Shown here: in pieces, positions 23,220-31,125 of the stretch
How positions within the stretch are numbered: position 1 is the stretch's first letter
How the letters are laid out: every line of letters starts with the position of its first letter
DNA from: Thermoplasmata archaeon UBA61
GTDB lineage: Archaea > Thermoplasmatota > Thermoplasmata > Lutacidiplasmatales > UBA184
Length of the DNA: 64,000 bases
Reading direction: 5' to 3'
NCBI GenBank assembly: GCA_002503985.1
Contig: DASW01000002.1
Coordinates: forward strand, 336,024 to 400,023
Translations under genes and position numbers: made by a program
The notes under the pieces: generated by a model
Told to the model about the DNA's origin: nothing
What the model saw: only the letters and a program-made list of their open reading frames with translations
The model's database searches: none

Positions 23220-24716
23220 CTAGGCCGACCGCTCGAGCCGCTGAAGGCCGACGACCAGCGCACCCGGGAGCTCCTCGATCACATCGGTCGCCAGGGTCCC
23301 GAAACCGCGATGGGCCGCCGCCCTCAAGCCGGCCTCGCCCGTCCAGTACGTCGCGAGACGGGCCGCGTGCAGGGGACGGACGCCCTGGGCGAGAAGGCTC
23401 CCCAGAACGCCGCCGAGGACGTCGCCCACTCCTCCCACCGTCATCGCCAGGTGGTGGTGCATGTTCCCGATGGTGGTCTCCCCATCCGTCAGGATATCCG
23501 GGGAGCCTTTCACGACGAGCGTCAGATGGCGTTCCCCCGCGATGCGTGCGGCGGCCGCACACCGTTCCTCGTAGGACCCGGTCGAGGGACCCTGGAAGAC
23601 CCGGTCGAACTCGCCCGCGTTGGGGGTCGCGACGAGCCTTGGGGCTGAGCCGGGCGCCGGGCGAGCGAGCTCTTCGGGAAGGGCGGCCAGGCCGTCCGCG
23701 TCCACGACGAGGGGCATCTCCGGAGCGAGGGCCGTGATGACCGCGCGGAGGGCGTCCAGCGTCTCGGGGTGAGCGCCTGCTCCCATCCCGACGACCACGG
23801 CGCCGGGGGGAGCGGATCGGACGGTCTCGAGGATGCTGGGAACGTCGTGGGGGCGGAAGCGGTCCGAGCCGACCGCTCGAACGATCAGGTTCGGGCTCGC
23901 CGCGCGGACCGCTCCGGCCGCGACCTCGGGGGTCACGACCGTGGCTCGTTCGGCGCCCGAGCGCATCGCCGCCAGGGCGGCGAGCGCGGGGGCACCGGTG
24001 TACGGGCCTCCGCCGATCACGACCAGTCGTCCGCTGCGACCTCGCGGCTCACGGGGCACGGGAAAGAAGAAGAAATCTCCGGGTCCGGTCTGTCGCCACG
24101 CGTTCGGGGGCATCCCGATGTCCCGGACCGCGAGCTCCCCGACCTTCCCGCCCTCCATCTCCTCCTTGCGGATCGTGAACGTGACGGTCCAAGACGGCTG
24201 CACCCCTTCGGGGTCGGTGATCCCCGTGGGAACGTCGACCGATAGCACTGGGGCGCCGCTCGCACGGATCGCCGAGACGGCTTCCCGGATCGGAGGGCGG
24301 AGACGCCCGGACTGCCCGGTCCCGAGCAAGGCATCGACGACGAGCGGCATCGTCGCGAGCTCCTCCGCTCGAGGCACTCCCACCCGGACCGGTACCCGGT
24401 TTTTGACGCGGTCAAAGCAGCGCTGAGCGGCCCGGGAGCGGATCTCGACCGGCGGATGGACCAGCCAGATCTCCGGAGAGTAGCCCCACTGCAGAAGGTA
24501 GAACGCGGCGCAGGTCCCGTCCCCGCCGTTGTTCCCCGTGCCAGCGACCACCGCGACGCGGGCGGGCGGCGAAGGGAGGTGACGGGTCGTCTCCTCGGCG
24601 GTGGCGCGACCCGCGTTCTCCATGAGGGCATCGATCGTGACACCCAAGGCCACCGAGTTCTGTTCCACGACGGACATCTCGAGGGACGAGAGCGGCCGAC
24701 GGGAGGAGGCCCACAT
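23220..24716 (-). CDS. nnr: Bifunctional NAD(P)H-hydrate repair enzyme (epimerase + dehydratase)
   Basis: This 498-residue two-domain enzyme repairs hydrated NAD(P)H. The N-terminal YjeF-like epimerase (residues ~1-215) shows GTGNNGGDG and VDALLGTGQSG. The C-terminal ribokinase-like ADP/ATP-dependent dehydratase (residues ~230-498) shows VVIGGGPYTGAPALAA, VDADGL, TPNAGEFDR and the GGVGDVLGG motif. The ATG at 24714-24716 is chosen, since codons before it lie over the aIF1A gene. It starts 8 nt after the aIF1A stop on the same strand and converges with Bud32. Confidence 0.92.
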   Translation of the reverse strand: MWASSRRPLSSLEMSVVEQNSVALGVTIDALMENAGRATAEETTRHLPSPPARVAVVAGTGNNGGDGTCAAFYLLQWGYSPEIWLVHPPVEIRSRAAQRCFDRVKNRVPVRVGVPRAEELATMPLVVDALLGTGQSGRLRPPIREAVSAIRASGAPVLSVDVPTGITDPEGVQPSWTVTFTIRKEEMEGGKVGELAVRDIGMPPNAWRQTGPGDFFFFPVPREPRGRSGRLVVIGGGPYTGAPALAALAAMRSGAERATVVTPEVAAGAVRAASPNLIVRAVGSDRFRPHDVPSILETVRSAPPGAVVVGMGAGAHPETLDALRAVITALAPEMPLVVDADGLAALPEELARPAPGSAPRLVATPNAGEFDRVFQGPSTGSYEERCAAAARIAGERHLTLVVKGSPDILTDGETTIGNMHHHLAMTVGGVGDVLGGVLGSLLAQGVRPLHAARLATYWTGEAGLRAAAHRGFGTLATDVIEELPGALVVGLQRLERSA

Positions 24717-24724
24717 CTTGCCTC

Positions 24725-25138
24725 CTAGGGGGTCGACGGGGACTCCGCGGTCTGAAAGATGTTGACCGACGCCGGCAGGATGTTCTTGCGAGCGAGGTAC
24801 TGGGACTGGGTCCGACTGTAGCGGAAGAGGATGTCCGCCTTCCCTTCCTGGAAGCCCCAGGGTCGCAGGATCAGGAGGTCGCCCTCCCGGATCCACATTT
24901 TCTTCTTCATCTTCCCGGTGATGCGTCCCATCCGGGAGATGTTGTCCTCGCACATCACGCGGATACGGGCCGCCCCGAGAAGCTGGTTCGCGATCCCGAA
25001 CACCTCGCCGCGGCTGCGTCGGGGAAGCGGGAGACGCCCGAGCTCCTGACCCCCCTCGACGACCTCGATGGTGGGCGTCGGCTCCTCCTCGGTCGGAGGG
25101 GTCGGGGTCTCTTCGGGAGGGTCGGGGGATTCGGCCAC
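24725..25138 (-). CDS. eif1a: Translation initiation factor aIF1A with acidic N-terminal extension
   Basis: This 137-residue S1-like OB-fold factor acts at the small ribosomal subunit during start-site selection. The OB-fold runs from about residue 45 to 115 (RIRVMCEDNISRMGRITGKM, KKMWIREGDLLILRPWGFQ and the basic tail). The first ~40 residues are a Pro/Glu/Thr-rich extension (DPPEETPTPPTEEEPTP), longer than in most archaeal aIF1A. The GTG at 25136-25138 is chosen because a TATA element at 25159-25167 is centred 25 nt upstream. It begins a two-gene unit with nnr. Confidence 0.9.
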   Translation of the reverse strand: MAESPDPPEETPTPPTEEEPTPTIEVVEGGQELGRLPLPRRSRGEVFGIANQLLGAARIRVMCEDNISRMGRITGKMKKKMWIREGDLLILRPWGFQEGKADILFRYSRTQSQYLARKNILPASVNIFQTAESPSTP

Positions 25139-25158
25139 GACAATGCGATTCGGCCGCA

Positions 25159-25167
25159 GTATTTCAA
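25159..25167 (-). promoter_or_regulatory. TATA box of aIF1A
   Basis: The minus strand reads TTGAAATAC, centred about 25 nt before the GTG at 25138. Confidence 0.5.
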
Positions 25168-25246
25168 GAGGGCGCCCGGCGAGGAAATACGCGGACCGGA
25201 TTCTCTTGGAGGACGGAAACCGCGGCGCCCTCCGAGCCAGCCGAGG

Positions 25247-25254
25247 GTTTATCT
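25247..25254 (+). promoter_or_regulatory. TATA box of the PH-domain gene
   Basis: GTTTATCT places the start of transcription near 25277, downstream of the ATG at 25268 and about 12 nt before the ATG at 25289. Confidence 0.45.
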
Positions 25255-25288
25255 CCCAACCGGCCCCATGCCCCTCGGAACGGTTCCC

Positions 25289-25909
25289 ATGTCGACGACC
25301 CCCCGATCCATGCCGAAGCTGCTCAAGGCGACGTACCTCGGTGACACAGAGTATCTGCTCGAAGAGACCCGTGCCACGAAGCTCTTCTACTTCCCCGGCC
25401 CCGTGGTGTGGACCGTCCTCTTCGGCGTGCTGGCGTTCGCTTCCGCCCACGCGATCTCCTCGGCCGTGCCGAACTGGTTCCCGTGGCTCTATTCGGGGTT
25501 GACCCTTTCGAACTACCTCTCCTCGCCCATGCCCATGTACCTCGCGTTCTTCTGGCTCCTGCTCTTCCTCATCGGGCTCCTATGGATCCTGATCCGCTAC
25601 TTCCGCTGGATCACCACGGTCTATGCGGTCACCAATCGCCGGGTCATCGTCCAGAAGGGGATCCTCGGGAAGGACTTCGACGAGATCCCCGTCACCCAGG
25701 TCCGGGGCGTTGACGTCCACCAGTCGTTCGGCCAGCGCATCCTGGGGTACGGGACGGTGCGGGTCAGCTCCGAGGGTGGGAGCCGCCTCGGCAACGAGGA
25801 CTGGAAGGGGATACCGAAGCCGTTTCGGTTCCAGAAGCTGATCGAGAACGCGACCCAGAACGTGCAGTCGGGCCCGAGCCCGCCGATGATGGCGGGTCCC
25901 GCTCACTGA
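25289..25909 (+). CDS. Membrane-anchored bacterial-PH-domain protein
   Basis: The 206-residue protein has a hydrophobic region (about residues 35-105) with two to three membrane segments, including LFGVLAFASAHAI and YLAFFWLLLFLIGLLWI. A PH-like domain follows (YAVTNRRVIVQKGILGKDF, then DVHQSFGQRILGYGTVRV), as in DUF304/YdbS-type proteins. Its role is probably at the membrane surface; specifics are unknown. I use ATG 25289 because the TATA element at 25247-25254 places the transcript start near 25276-25279; an ATG at 25268 is the alternative. Confidence 0.8.
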   Translation: MSTTPRSMPKLLKATYLGDTEYLLEETRATKLFYFPGPVVWTVLFGVLAFASAHAISSAVPNWFPWLYSGLTLSNYLSSPMPMYLAFFWLLLFLIGLLWILIRYFRWITTVYAVTNRRVIVQKGILGKDFDEIPVTQVRGVDVHQSFGQRILGYGTVRVSSEGGSRLGNEDWKGIPKPFRFQKLIENATQNVQSGPSPPMMAGPAH

Positions 25910-25930
25910 GGCATGGGTTGGTCGGGCACC

Positions 25931-25938
25931 GTTAAATC
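25931..25938 (+). promoter_or_regulatory. TATA box of the FixC-like gene
   Basis: GTTAAATC is centred about 30 nt before the ATG at 25965. Confidence 0.55.
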
Positions 25939-25964
25939 GGGCCGACCGCGTCGGGCGTCGGGCT

Positions 25965-27266
25965 ATGGCCGACGATTTTGACGTCATCGTGGTCGGTGCC
26001 GGCATGGCCGGCGGCCCGGCCGCGATCCGCCTCGCCAAGGGGGGCGCGAACGTGCTCCTCGTGGAGCGGGGGGCCGAGGTGGGCACGAAGAGCCTCTCGG
26101 GGGGGATCCTCTGGGGGAACGACCTCGCGCGCATCCTGCCCAACTGGTGGCGGGAGATGCCGGTCGAACGCCACCTCGTCCGAAAGCGGTTCGGCCTCCT
26201 GACGGCCGACAGCGCTCTCTCGTTCGACCTGCAGGAGAGCAGCTGGAACCAAGAGCCGTACGTGGCCCATTCCGTCCTACGCTCTCGCACCGACAGCTGG
26301 CTCGCCAAGAAGGCCGAGGAGCTCGGTGCGACGGTCGTTCCCTCGGTCCCCGTGGACCGGCTGAATTGGGAGGGGACGAAGGTGCACGGGATCATCCAAG
26401 GCGGGGAGAAGATGACCGCCCCCGTGACGATCGTCGCGGACGGAGCGAACTCGCGCCTTTCGCTCGGGACCCCCATCCGCCCGGAGGCGCGGCTCTCGCC
26501 CGAGACGACCGAGCTCGGCATCAAGGAGGTGTTCCGTCTCGACCCGTCGGTCATCGAAGACCGTTTTCACGTCACGGGGAACGAGGGACACTCGGAGGAA
26601 TGGGTCGGGGGCCTCTTCCCGCCCGGCGTGATGGGCGGTGGGTTCCTCTACACGAACCGAGACACCCTCTCGCTCGGGATCATCGTCAGCATCCAGTCGC
26701 TGTACGGCCGCAACGCGTACGCCCACGAGCTCATCGAGCGGTTCAAGCTTCACCCGGCCATCGCGAACCGCCTCAAAGGCGCCGAGCTCGTCGAGTACGG
26801 TGCGAGGCTGGTCCCGGGAGGATGGGCCGGTCGGCCGGCGGCGTTCCACGGCGACGGGTGGATGGTCGCCGGGGACGCGGCGGGATTCGTCTTCTCGAAC
26901 GGGATCATGATCCAGGGCATGAACTACGCGATCCGCTCCGGCATCGAGGCGGCCGAGACCGCGCTCGCGTCCAAGGCGGCCGGCGACCCATCGGCCGCGA
27001 AGCTCGCGGAGTACGACCGACGTCTTGAGGCGACCGGAATCCTCGCGGACTTCCGGGATTTCGCCCGCCTCGACCGGGTCAAGTGGAACCCGAGGATCTA
27101 CTCCGTCTACCCGAGGTTCGCGACCGAGCTCCTTCGCTCGATGATGGCCGAGAGCGGGTCTCCGAAGCGCTCGGCGCGCAAGCTGCTCCGCGCGGCCCAG
27201 AAGGCTGCCGGCGTGAAGATCACCTCCCTGGTCCGTGATGGCGTAGAGATCGCCTGGGACCTGTAG
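25965..27266 (+). CDS. fixC: FixC-type electron-transfer flavoprotein:quinone oxidoreductase
   Basis: This 433-residue FAD enzyme has the N-terminal dinucleotide motif VIVVGAGMAGGPAA (G11-x-G13-x2-G16) and the second FAD motif MVAGDAAGFVFSNGI near residue 305. The sequence is closest to FixC/ETF-QO proteins, which pass electrons from reduced ETF to quinone at the membrane; the geranylgeranyl-reductase family is the other candidate. A FixX-like ferredoxin is not adjacent. The gene runs toward the etfA/etfB/acyl-CoA dehydrogenase cluster and ends 64 nt from it, supporting an ETF-linked role. Confidence 0.85.
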   Translation: MADDFDVIVVGAGMAGGPAAIRLAKGGANVLLVERGAEVGTKSLSGGILWGNDLARILPNWWREMPVERHLVRKRFGLLTADSALSFDLQESSWNQEPYVAHSVLRSRTDSWLAKKAEELGATVVPSVPVDRLNWEGTKVHGIIQGGEKMTAPVTIVADGANSRLSLGTPIRPEARLSPETTELGIKEVFRLDPSVIEDRFHVTGNEGHSEEWVGGLFPPGVMGGGFLYTNRDTLSLGIIVSIQSLYGRNAYAHELIERFKLHPAIANRLKGAELVEYGARLVPGGWAGRPAAFHGDGWMVAGDAAGFVFSNGIMIQGMNYAIRSGIEAAETALASKAAGDPSAAKLAEYDRRLEATGILADFRDFARLDRVKWNPRIYSVYPRFATELLRSMMAESGSPKRSARKLLRAAQKAAGVKITSLVRDGVEIAWDL

Positions 27267-27329
27267 CACGAGCGCCACCGCTCGGGAACGCAGCGCGGGC
27301 CCGCGGAACGGAGCGGGTTCTGACCTATC

Positions 27330-28313
27330 TCACTGTCCGCGTGCGCGCTTGACCTCCTGGGTCAGCGCGGGCACGACCTGGAAGAGGTCCCCGACGATGC
27401 CGTAGTCCGCGACCTTGAAGATCGGGGCGGTGGAATCGGAGTTGATCGCAACGATGACCCGGGAGCTGATCATCCCCATCAGGTGCTGGACCGCTCCCGA
27501 GATCCCGACGGCCACGTAGAGCTGCGGCGAGACCTGTTTCCCGGTCTGCCCGACCTGATAGCTCTCGGGACGCCACCCGGCGTCCGTGACCGCGCGCGAG
27601 GCCCCGACCGCGCCACCGAGGGAGGCCGCGAGCTCGTCGATGAGGCGGAAGTTCTCGGCCGCTCGAACCCCGCGACCGCCCGAGACGATGATCGAGGCGT
27701 CCGTCAGGCTCGGCCCCGCCCCTCGAGAGACGACCTCGACGCTCAACCGCTTCGCCGCCCAGAACGAGGCCGGTACCCCGTCCAGGGGGACGGGGGTCAG
27801 GGCCACCTCTCCGGGAGAATCGGGGGGTGCGGCGGACGCGTGGGGCCGGAGCGCGACCGCCGCGTGCGCTCCTTCGAGCTGTCGGGTCTCCGTGGCGCGT
27901 CCGCCGAAGACCGGCCGCCGGACCTCGAACGATGCGCCCGTACGCGTAAGGCTGGTAACTCCCGTAGCGACCGCGGCGTTCCAGCGAATGCCAAGACGAG
28001 CGATGAGGTCCCGGCCGAAGGTCGATCCGCCCACGAGCACGAGTTCCGCCCCGAGCGAGTCGGCGGCCGACGCTACGAGATGCGCCACCACCGCTCCTGC
28101 CACCCCGTCCAGCCGAGGGTCTTCGGCGACGAGCGCCCGAGCGACGCCGCACCGACCGAAGCCGGCGGCGGGGCCCCGGGGAGAGCTGCCGGCCAGGAAG
28201 CCGACGACGTTCTCTTTGCCGGAAACGCTCTGGGCGACGCTCACCGCCTCTTTCGTCGCGTCGGAGAGGGCGCCGTCGTGGAGTTCCCCGACGACCAACG
28301 TTGGTCCCGTCAT
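27330..28313 (-). CDS. etfA: Electron transfer flavoprotein alpha subunit
   Basis: This 327-residue subunit holds the FAD. The C-terminal FAD-binding domain is clear: SPQLYVAVGISGAVQHLMGM, VIVAINSDSTAPIFKVADYGIVGD. The N-terminal half matches the usual Rossmann-like domain (VVGFLAGSS, LVLVGGSTFGRDL). The ATG at 28311-28313 overlaps the etfB stop (ATGA). Together the pair form the heterodimer that takes electrons from acyl-CoA dehydrogenase, whose gene is upstream in the same unit. No CxGC-type extra domain is present. Confidence 0.94.
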   Translation of the reverse strand: MTGPTLVVGELHDGALSDATKEAVSVAQSVSGKENVVGFLAGSSPRGPAAGFGRCGVARALVAEDPRLDGVAGAVVAHLVASAADSLGAELVLVGGSTFGRDLIARLGIRWNAAVATGVTSLTRTGASFEVRRPVFGGRATETRQLEGAHAAVALRPHASAAPPDSPGEVALTPVPLDGVPASFWAAKRLSVEVVSRGAGPSLTDASIIVSGGRGVRAAENFRLIDELAASLGGAVGASRAVTDAGWRPESYQVGQTGKQVSPQLYVAVGISGAVQHLMGMISSRVIVAINSDSTAPIFKVADYGIVGDLFQVVPALTQEVKRARGQ

Positions 28314-29092
28314 GGGAACACCTTCGCATCCTCCTTGAGGACCTTGACGAGCTTTTGGGCCGCCTCTTCGGGCGTCTTGAACTCGATGAGCTTCGCCCCC
28401 GTTCGCGGCGGAGGTAGCTCGAACTTCGTCGGCCGGGTCGTGCCCGTCGCCGGTATCGCCGCTTCGGGCGGAACTTTCGCAATGGGCAGCCGACGCGACT
28501 TCAGGATCGCGGGGAGCTTGGCGGTCCGCGGGTCGTTCCAAGCCTGCTGCAACGCGACGACGCACGGGAGGGGGGCCTCCCATTTCTCCACTCCCGCTTC
28601 GGTCGATCGTTGGAATCGAAGCCGGGAAGCGGCCGCGTCCCAGCGCAGGTCGAGGACCGCGCTATAGTCCGGAACGCCGAGGAGCTCGGCCAGCGCCCCC
28701 GCGACGACCCCAGCTTCGTCGTCCCCGGCGTTCTTGCCGCACAGCACCAGCTCGTGGGGGACCGCCGCCACGGCACGGGCGAGGGCCCGGGCGGCCGAGA
28801 CCGGGTCGGGAGCCACCCCGGGGGGCATCTCCACCCACGTGGCGAGGTCGCAACCGAGGGCCAGCGACGCCCGCAGGACCTCCTCGGTCCTCGGCGGAGG
28901 CCCCGCCGAAACGACATGCACCTTGGAACCCGGATTCGCTTCCTTCAAGAGGAGCGCCTGTTCGACCGCGGACTCATCGTAGCCGGTGAGGACGAACTTC
29001 ACCGCCTCGATGTCGAGGGTCGAACCGTCGGCGGCCGTACGGAGGCGGGTCTCGGCGTCCGGGACCGGTTTGACGCAGACGACGATCTCCAC
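28310..29092 (-). CDS. etfB: Electron transfer flavoprotein beta subunit
   Basis: The 260-residue protein begins EIVVCVKPVPD, a standard ETF-beta N-terminus, and contains the CGKNAGDDEAGVVAGALAELL segment of the AMP/FAD-binding region. It partners ETF-alpha. The start is a GTG at 29090-29092; it lies 14 nt after the acyl-CoA dehydrogenase stop. The gene order ACAD-etfB-etfA is the expected operon for feeding electrons from fatty-acyl oxidation to a FixC-type enzyme. Confidence 0.94.
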   Translation of the reverse strand: MEIVVCVKPVPDAETRLRTAADGSTLDIEAVKFVLTGYDESAVEQALLLKEANPGSKVHVVSAGPPPRTEEVLRASLALGCDLATWVEMPPGVAPDPVSAARALARAVAAVPHELVLCGKNAGDDEAGVVAGALAELLGVPDYSAVLDLRWDAAASRLRFQRSTEAGVEKWEAPLPCVVALQQAWNDPRTAKLPAILKSRRLPIAKVPPEAAIPATGTTRPTKFELPPPRTGAKLIEFKTPEEAAQKLVKVLKEDAKVFP

Positions 29093-29106
29093 GAGGCACC
29101 CCCGGC

Positions 29107-30255
29107 CTAGCCGTATCCCCGCAGGAGCTCGCGCGCGATGACAATCCGTTGGATCTCGTTCGCACCCTCGTAGATCTGGGTGAGCTTGGCGTCCCGAAGG
29201 AGCTTCTCGACCGGATACTCTCGCATGTACCCGTATCCCCCGAAGGTCTGGATCGCCTCGTCCGCCACCGCGAAGGCGGCGTCGGATGCGAAGCACTTCG
29301 CGATCGACGACTCGAGGGTCCCCTTCTGGCCCCGGTCGATCAGCCAGGCCGCGCGCCAGGTGAGGAGCCGGGCGGCCTGCACGGCCTGGGCCATGTTCGC
29401 GAGCTTGATCTGGATCGCTTGGTGCTCGGAGATCGGTTTCCCGAACGTCTCCCGCTTCAGCGAGTAGGAAGCGGCGTGGTCGAGGGCCGCCTGGGCGATC
29501 CCGGTCGCGAGAGCGCCGATCGGCGTCCGGGTATGGTCGAGGGTCCGCATCGCGAGCGAGAACCCGCCCCCCTCTGGGCCGAGGCGGTCGGAGGCGGGGA
29601 CCCGAACATCGTCAAAGCGGATCGCGGCCGTCGACGAGGCCCGGTGCCCCATCTTCTCATCGTCCGGGCCCACGGTGACGCCGTTCGCCGACCGCGGGAC
29701 AACGAACGCCGTCACGCCCTTGTGCCGCTGGCTCGGGTCGGTGTTCGCAAACACTACGAAAAGGGATGCTTGGGGGGCGTTCGAGATGAAGCACTTCTCC
29801 CCCGAGAGAACGTAGCCGTCCCCGTCCCGTCGTGCGAGGGTCCGCATCGAGCCCGGGTCGGAGCCACCGGACGGTTCGGTAAGGGCGAACGCCGCAAGGC
29901 GGTACTCGGCGCCGATCGGTTTCAGGAACCGTTCCTTCTGCTCGGGCGAACCGTCGAGGAGGATCGGCGCGAGCGCCAGGCAATGCGCGATGACGGTGGT
30001 CGTCATCCCCCCGCAGCCGTAGGCCAGCTCCTCGACGATGAGGCATTGGTCGAAGAGGCCGAGCCCGCTTCCTCCGTATTCGGTGGGGAGGTTGAGGTTG
30101 AGAAGGCCCAGGTCGAACGCCTTCCGGTAGATCTCTTCGGGGAACCGGGACGCGCGATCGCACTCGGCGGCGTGGGGGGCCATCTCGGTCCGGGCGAACT
30201 TCCGAGCGAGGTCCCGGAGGCTTTCTTGCTCGGGTGTCAGCGAGAAATCCGGCAT
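29107..30255 (-). CDS. Acyl-CoA dehydrogenase
   Basis: This 382-residue flavoprotein oxidises an acyl-CoA to the trans-2-enoyl-CoA. Typical motifs are FALTEPSGGSDPGS, GEKCFISNAPQA (FAD-binding), RETFGKPISEHQAIQ, IQTFGGYGYMREYPVEKLLRDA and, near the C-terminus, IYEGANEIQR, where Glu363 is the expected catalytic base of the short/medium-chain family. Length is standard. It leads the etfB-etfA unit. The ATG at 30253-30255 lies about 37 nt downstream of a TATA element shared with the divergent larB gene. Confidence 0.95.
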   Translation of the reverse strand: MPDFSLTPEQESLRDLARKFARTEMAPHAAECDRASRFPEEIYRKAFDLGLLNLNLPTEYGGSGLGLFDQCLIVEELAYGCGGMTTTVIAHCLALAPILLDGSPEQKERFLKPIGAEYRLAAFALTEPSGGSDPGSMRTLARRDGDGYVLSGEKCFISNAPQASLFVVFANTDPSQRHKGVTAFVVPRSANGVTVGPDDEKMGHRASSTAAIRFDDVRVPASDRLGPEGGGFSLAMRTLDHTRTPIGALATGIAQAALDHAASYSLKRETFGKPISEHQAIQIKLANMAQAVQAARLLTWRAAWLIDRGQKGTLESSIAKCFASDAAFAVADEAIQTFGGYGYMREYPVEKLLRDAKLTQIYEGANEIQRIVIARELLRGYG

Positions 30256-30287
30256 GGACCGCGAGAGAGCGGCCTAGGCGGAATCCG

Positions 30288-30295
30288 CTATATCA
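30288..30295. promoter_or_regulatory. Single TATA element serving two divergent genes
   Basis: CTATATCA (plus) / TGATATAG (minus) is the only AT-rich box in the 60-bp gap. It would start the plus transcript near 30316 (larB GTG) and the minus transcript near 30266 (acyl-CoA dehydrogenase ATG at 30255). One quasi-symmetric TATA box may therefore be used in both directions. Confidence 0.5.
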
Positions 30296-30315
30296 CGGCT
30301 TGGGTGGTCCTCGGC

Positions 30316-31083
30316 GTGGCGTCGAAGAGGTCGGGCTCCGGCCTGAGCCGGGACCCGAGGGCGCTCCGGGTTCGCCATTTCGCACGGCTGGACCGGGACC
30401 GCGCTCGTCGGGTCGGAGTTCCCGAGGTCGTTCTCGGGGAGGGCAAGAGCGTGGACCAGTTGCTCGGCATCCTCGAAGCGCTCTCCGATCGCAAGCTCGG
30501 GGCGCTCGTCTCGCGACCCACGACCGCTCAGCTCCGTGCGTTGAGGGCCTGGCGTCCCGGAACCGGGGCCCGGCCTCGTCTGAAGTTCCTCGCCGACGAC
30601 CGGGTCGTTCGGCTCGTCGGCCCTCTCGGTCCTCGCTACCGCCGAGGGGTAGTGGCGATCCTGACCGGCGGCACGAGCGACGTGGTGCTGGCGGAGGAGG
30701 CGAGGGCCATCCTGCTCGAGCTCGGGGTTCGGGTCGTTCGGGCGTACGACGTCGGCGTCGCGGGTCTCCACCGGTTGCTCTCGGTCGTCCACCGGCTCGA
30801 GGAGCGGCAGCCCGAGGTCTATCTCGTCTTCGCCGGCCGGGAAGGGGCGCTCCCCACGGTCGTGGCGGGACTGGTGCGGGCTCCCGTGGTGGGCGTTCCC
30901 ACCTCCGTCGGCTACGGCCGCGGAGGACGCGGAGAGGCCGCGCTCAACGCCATGCTGCAATCCTGTGCCCCGCTGGCCGTGGTCAACATCGATGCGGCGG
31001 TCCCTGCCGCGCTCTTCGCCGCCCAGCGGTTCGCCGAGAGGCCGGGGCCTCGACCGCGTCGCAATCCGCGACGGCTCGCGTAG
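30316..31083 (+). CDS. larB: Nickel pincer cofactor biosynthesis protein LarB
   Basis: The 255-residue protein resembles LarB, which carboxylates and hydrolyses nicotinic acid adenine dinucleotide in NPN-cofactor synthesis. Its N-terminal VPEVVLGEGKS and the central AILTGGTSDVVLAEEA and YDVGVAGLHRLLSV segments belong to the AIR-carboxylase-like LarB fold; the C-terminal GYGRGGRGEAALNAML stretch is also typical. LarC and LarE are not in the window. I chose the GTG at 30316 because it lies about 25 nt from the only TATA element. Confidence 0.88.
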   Translation: MASKRSGSGLSRDPRALRVRHFARLDRDRARRVGVPEVVLGEGKSVDQLLGILEALSDRKLGALVSRPTTAQLRALRAWRPGTGARPRLKFLADDRVVRLVGPLGPRYRRGVVAILTGGTSDVVLAEEARAILLELGVRVVRAYDVGVAGLHRLLSVVHRLEERQPEVYLVFAGREGALPTVVAGLVRAPVVGVPTSVGYGRGGRGEAALNAMLQSCAPLAVVNIDAAVPAALFAAQRFAERPGPRPRRNPRRLA

Positions 31084-31125
31084 TGCCCGAGGGCGGAGGC
31101 ATTTCTCCCTCCCTGAGCCGGCCCG

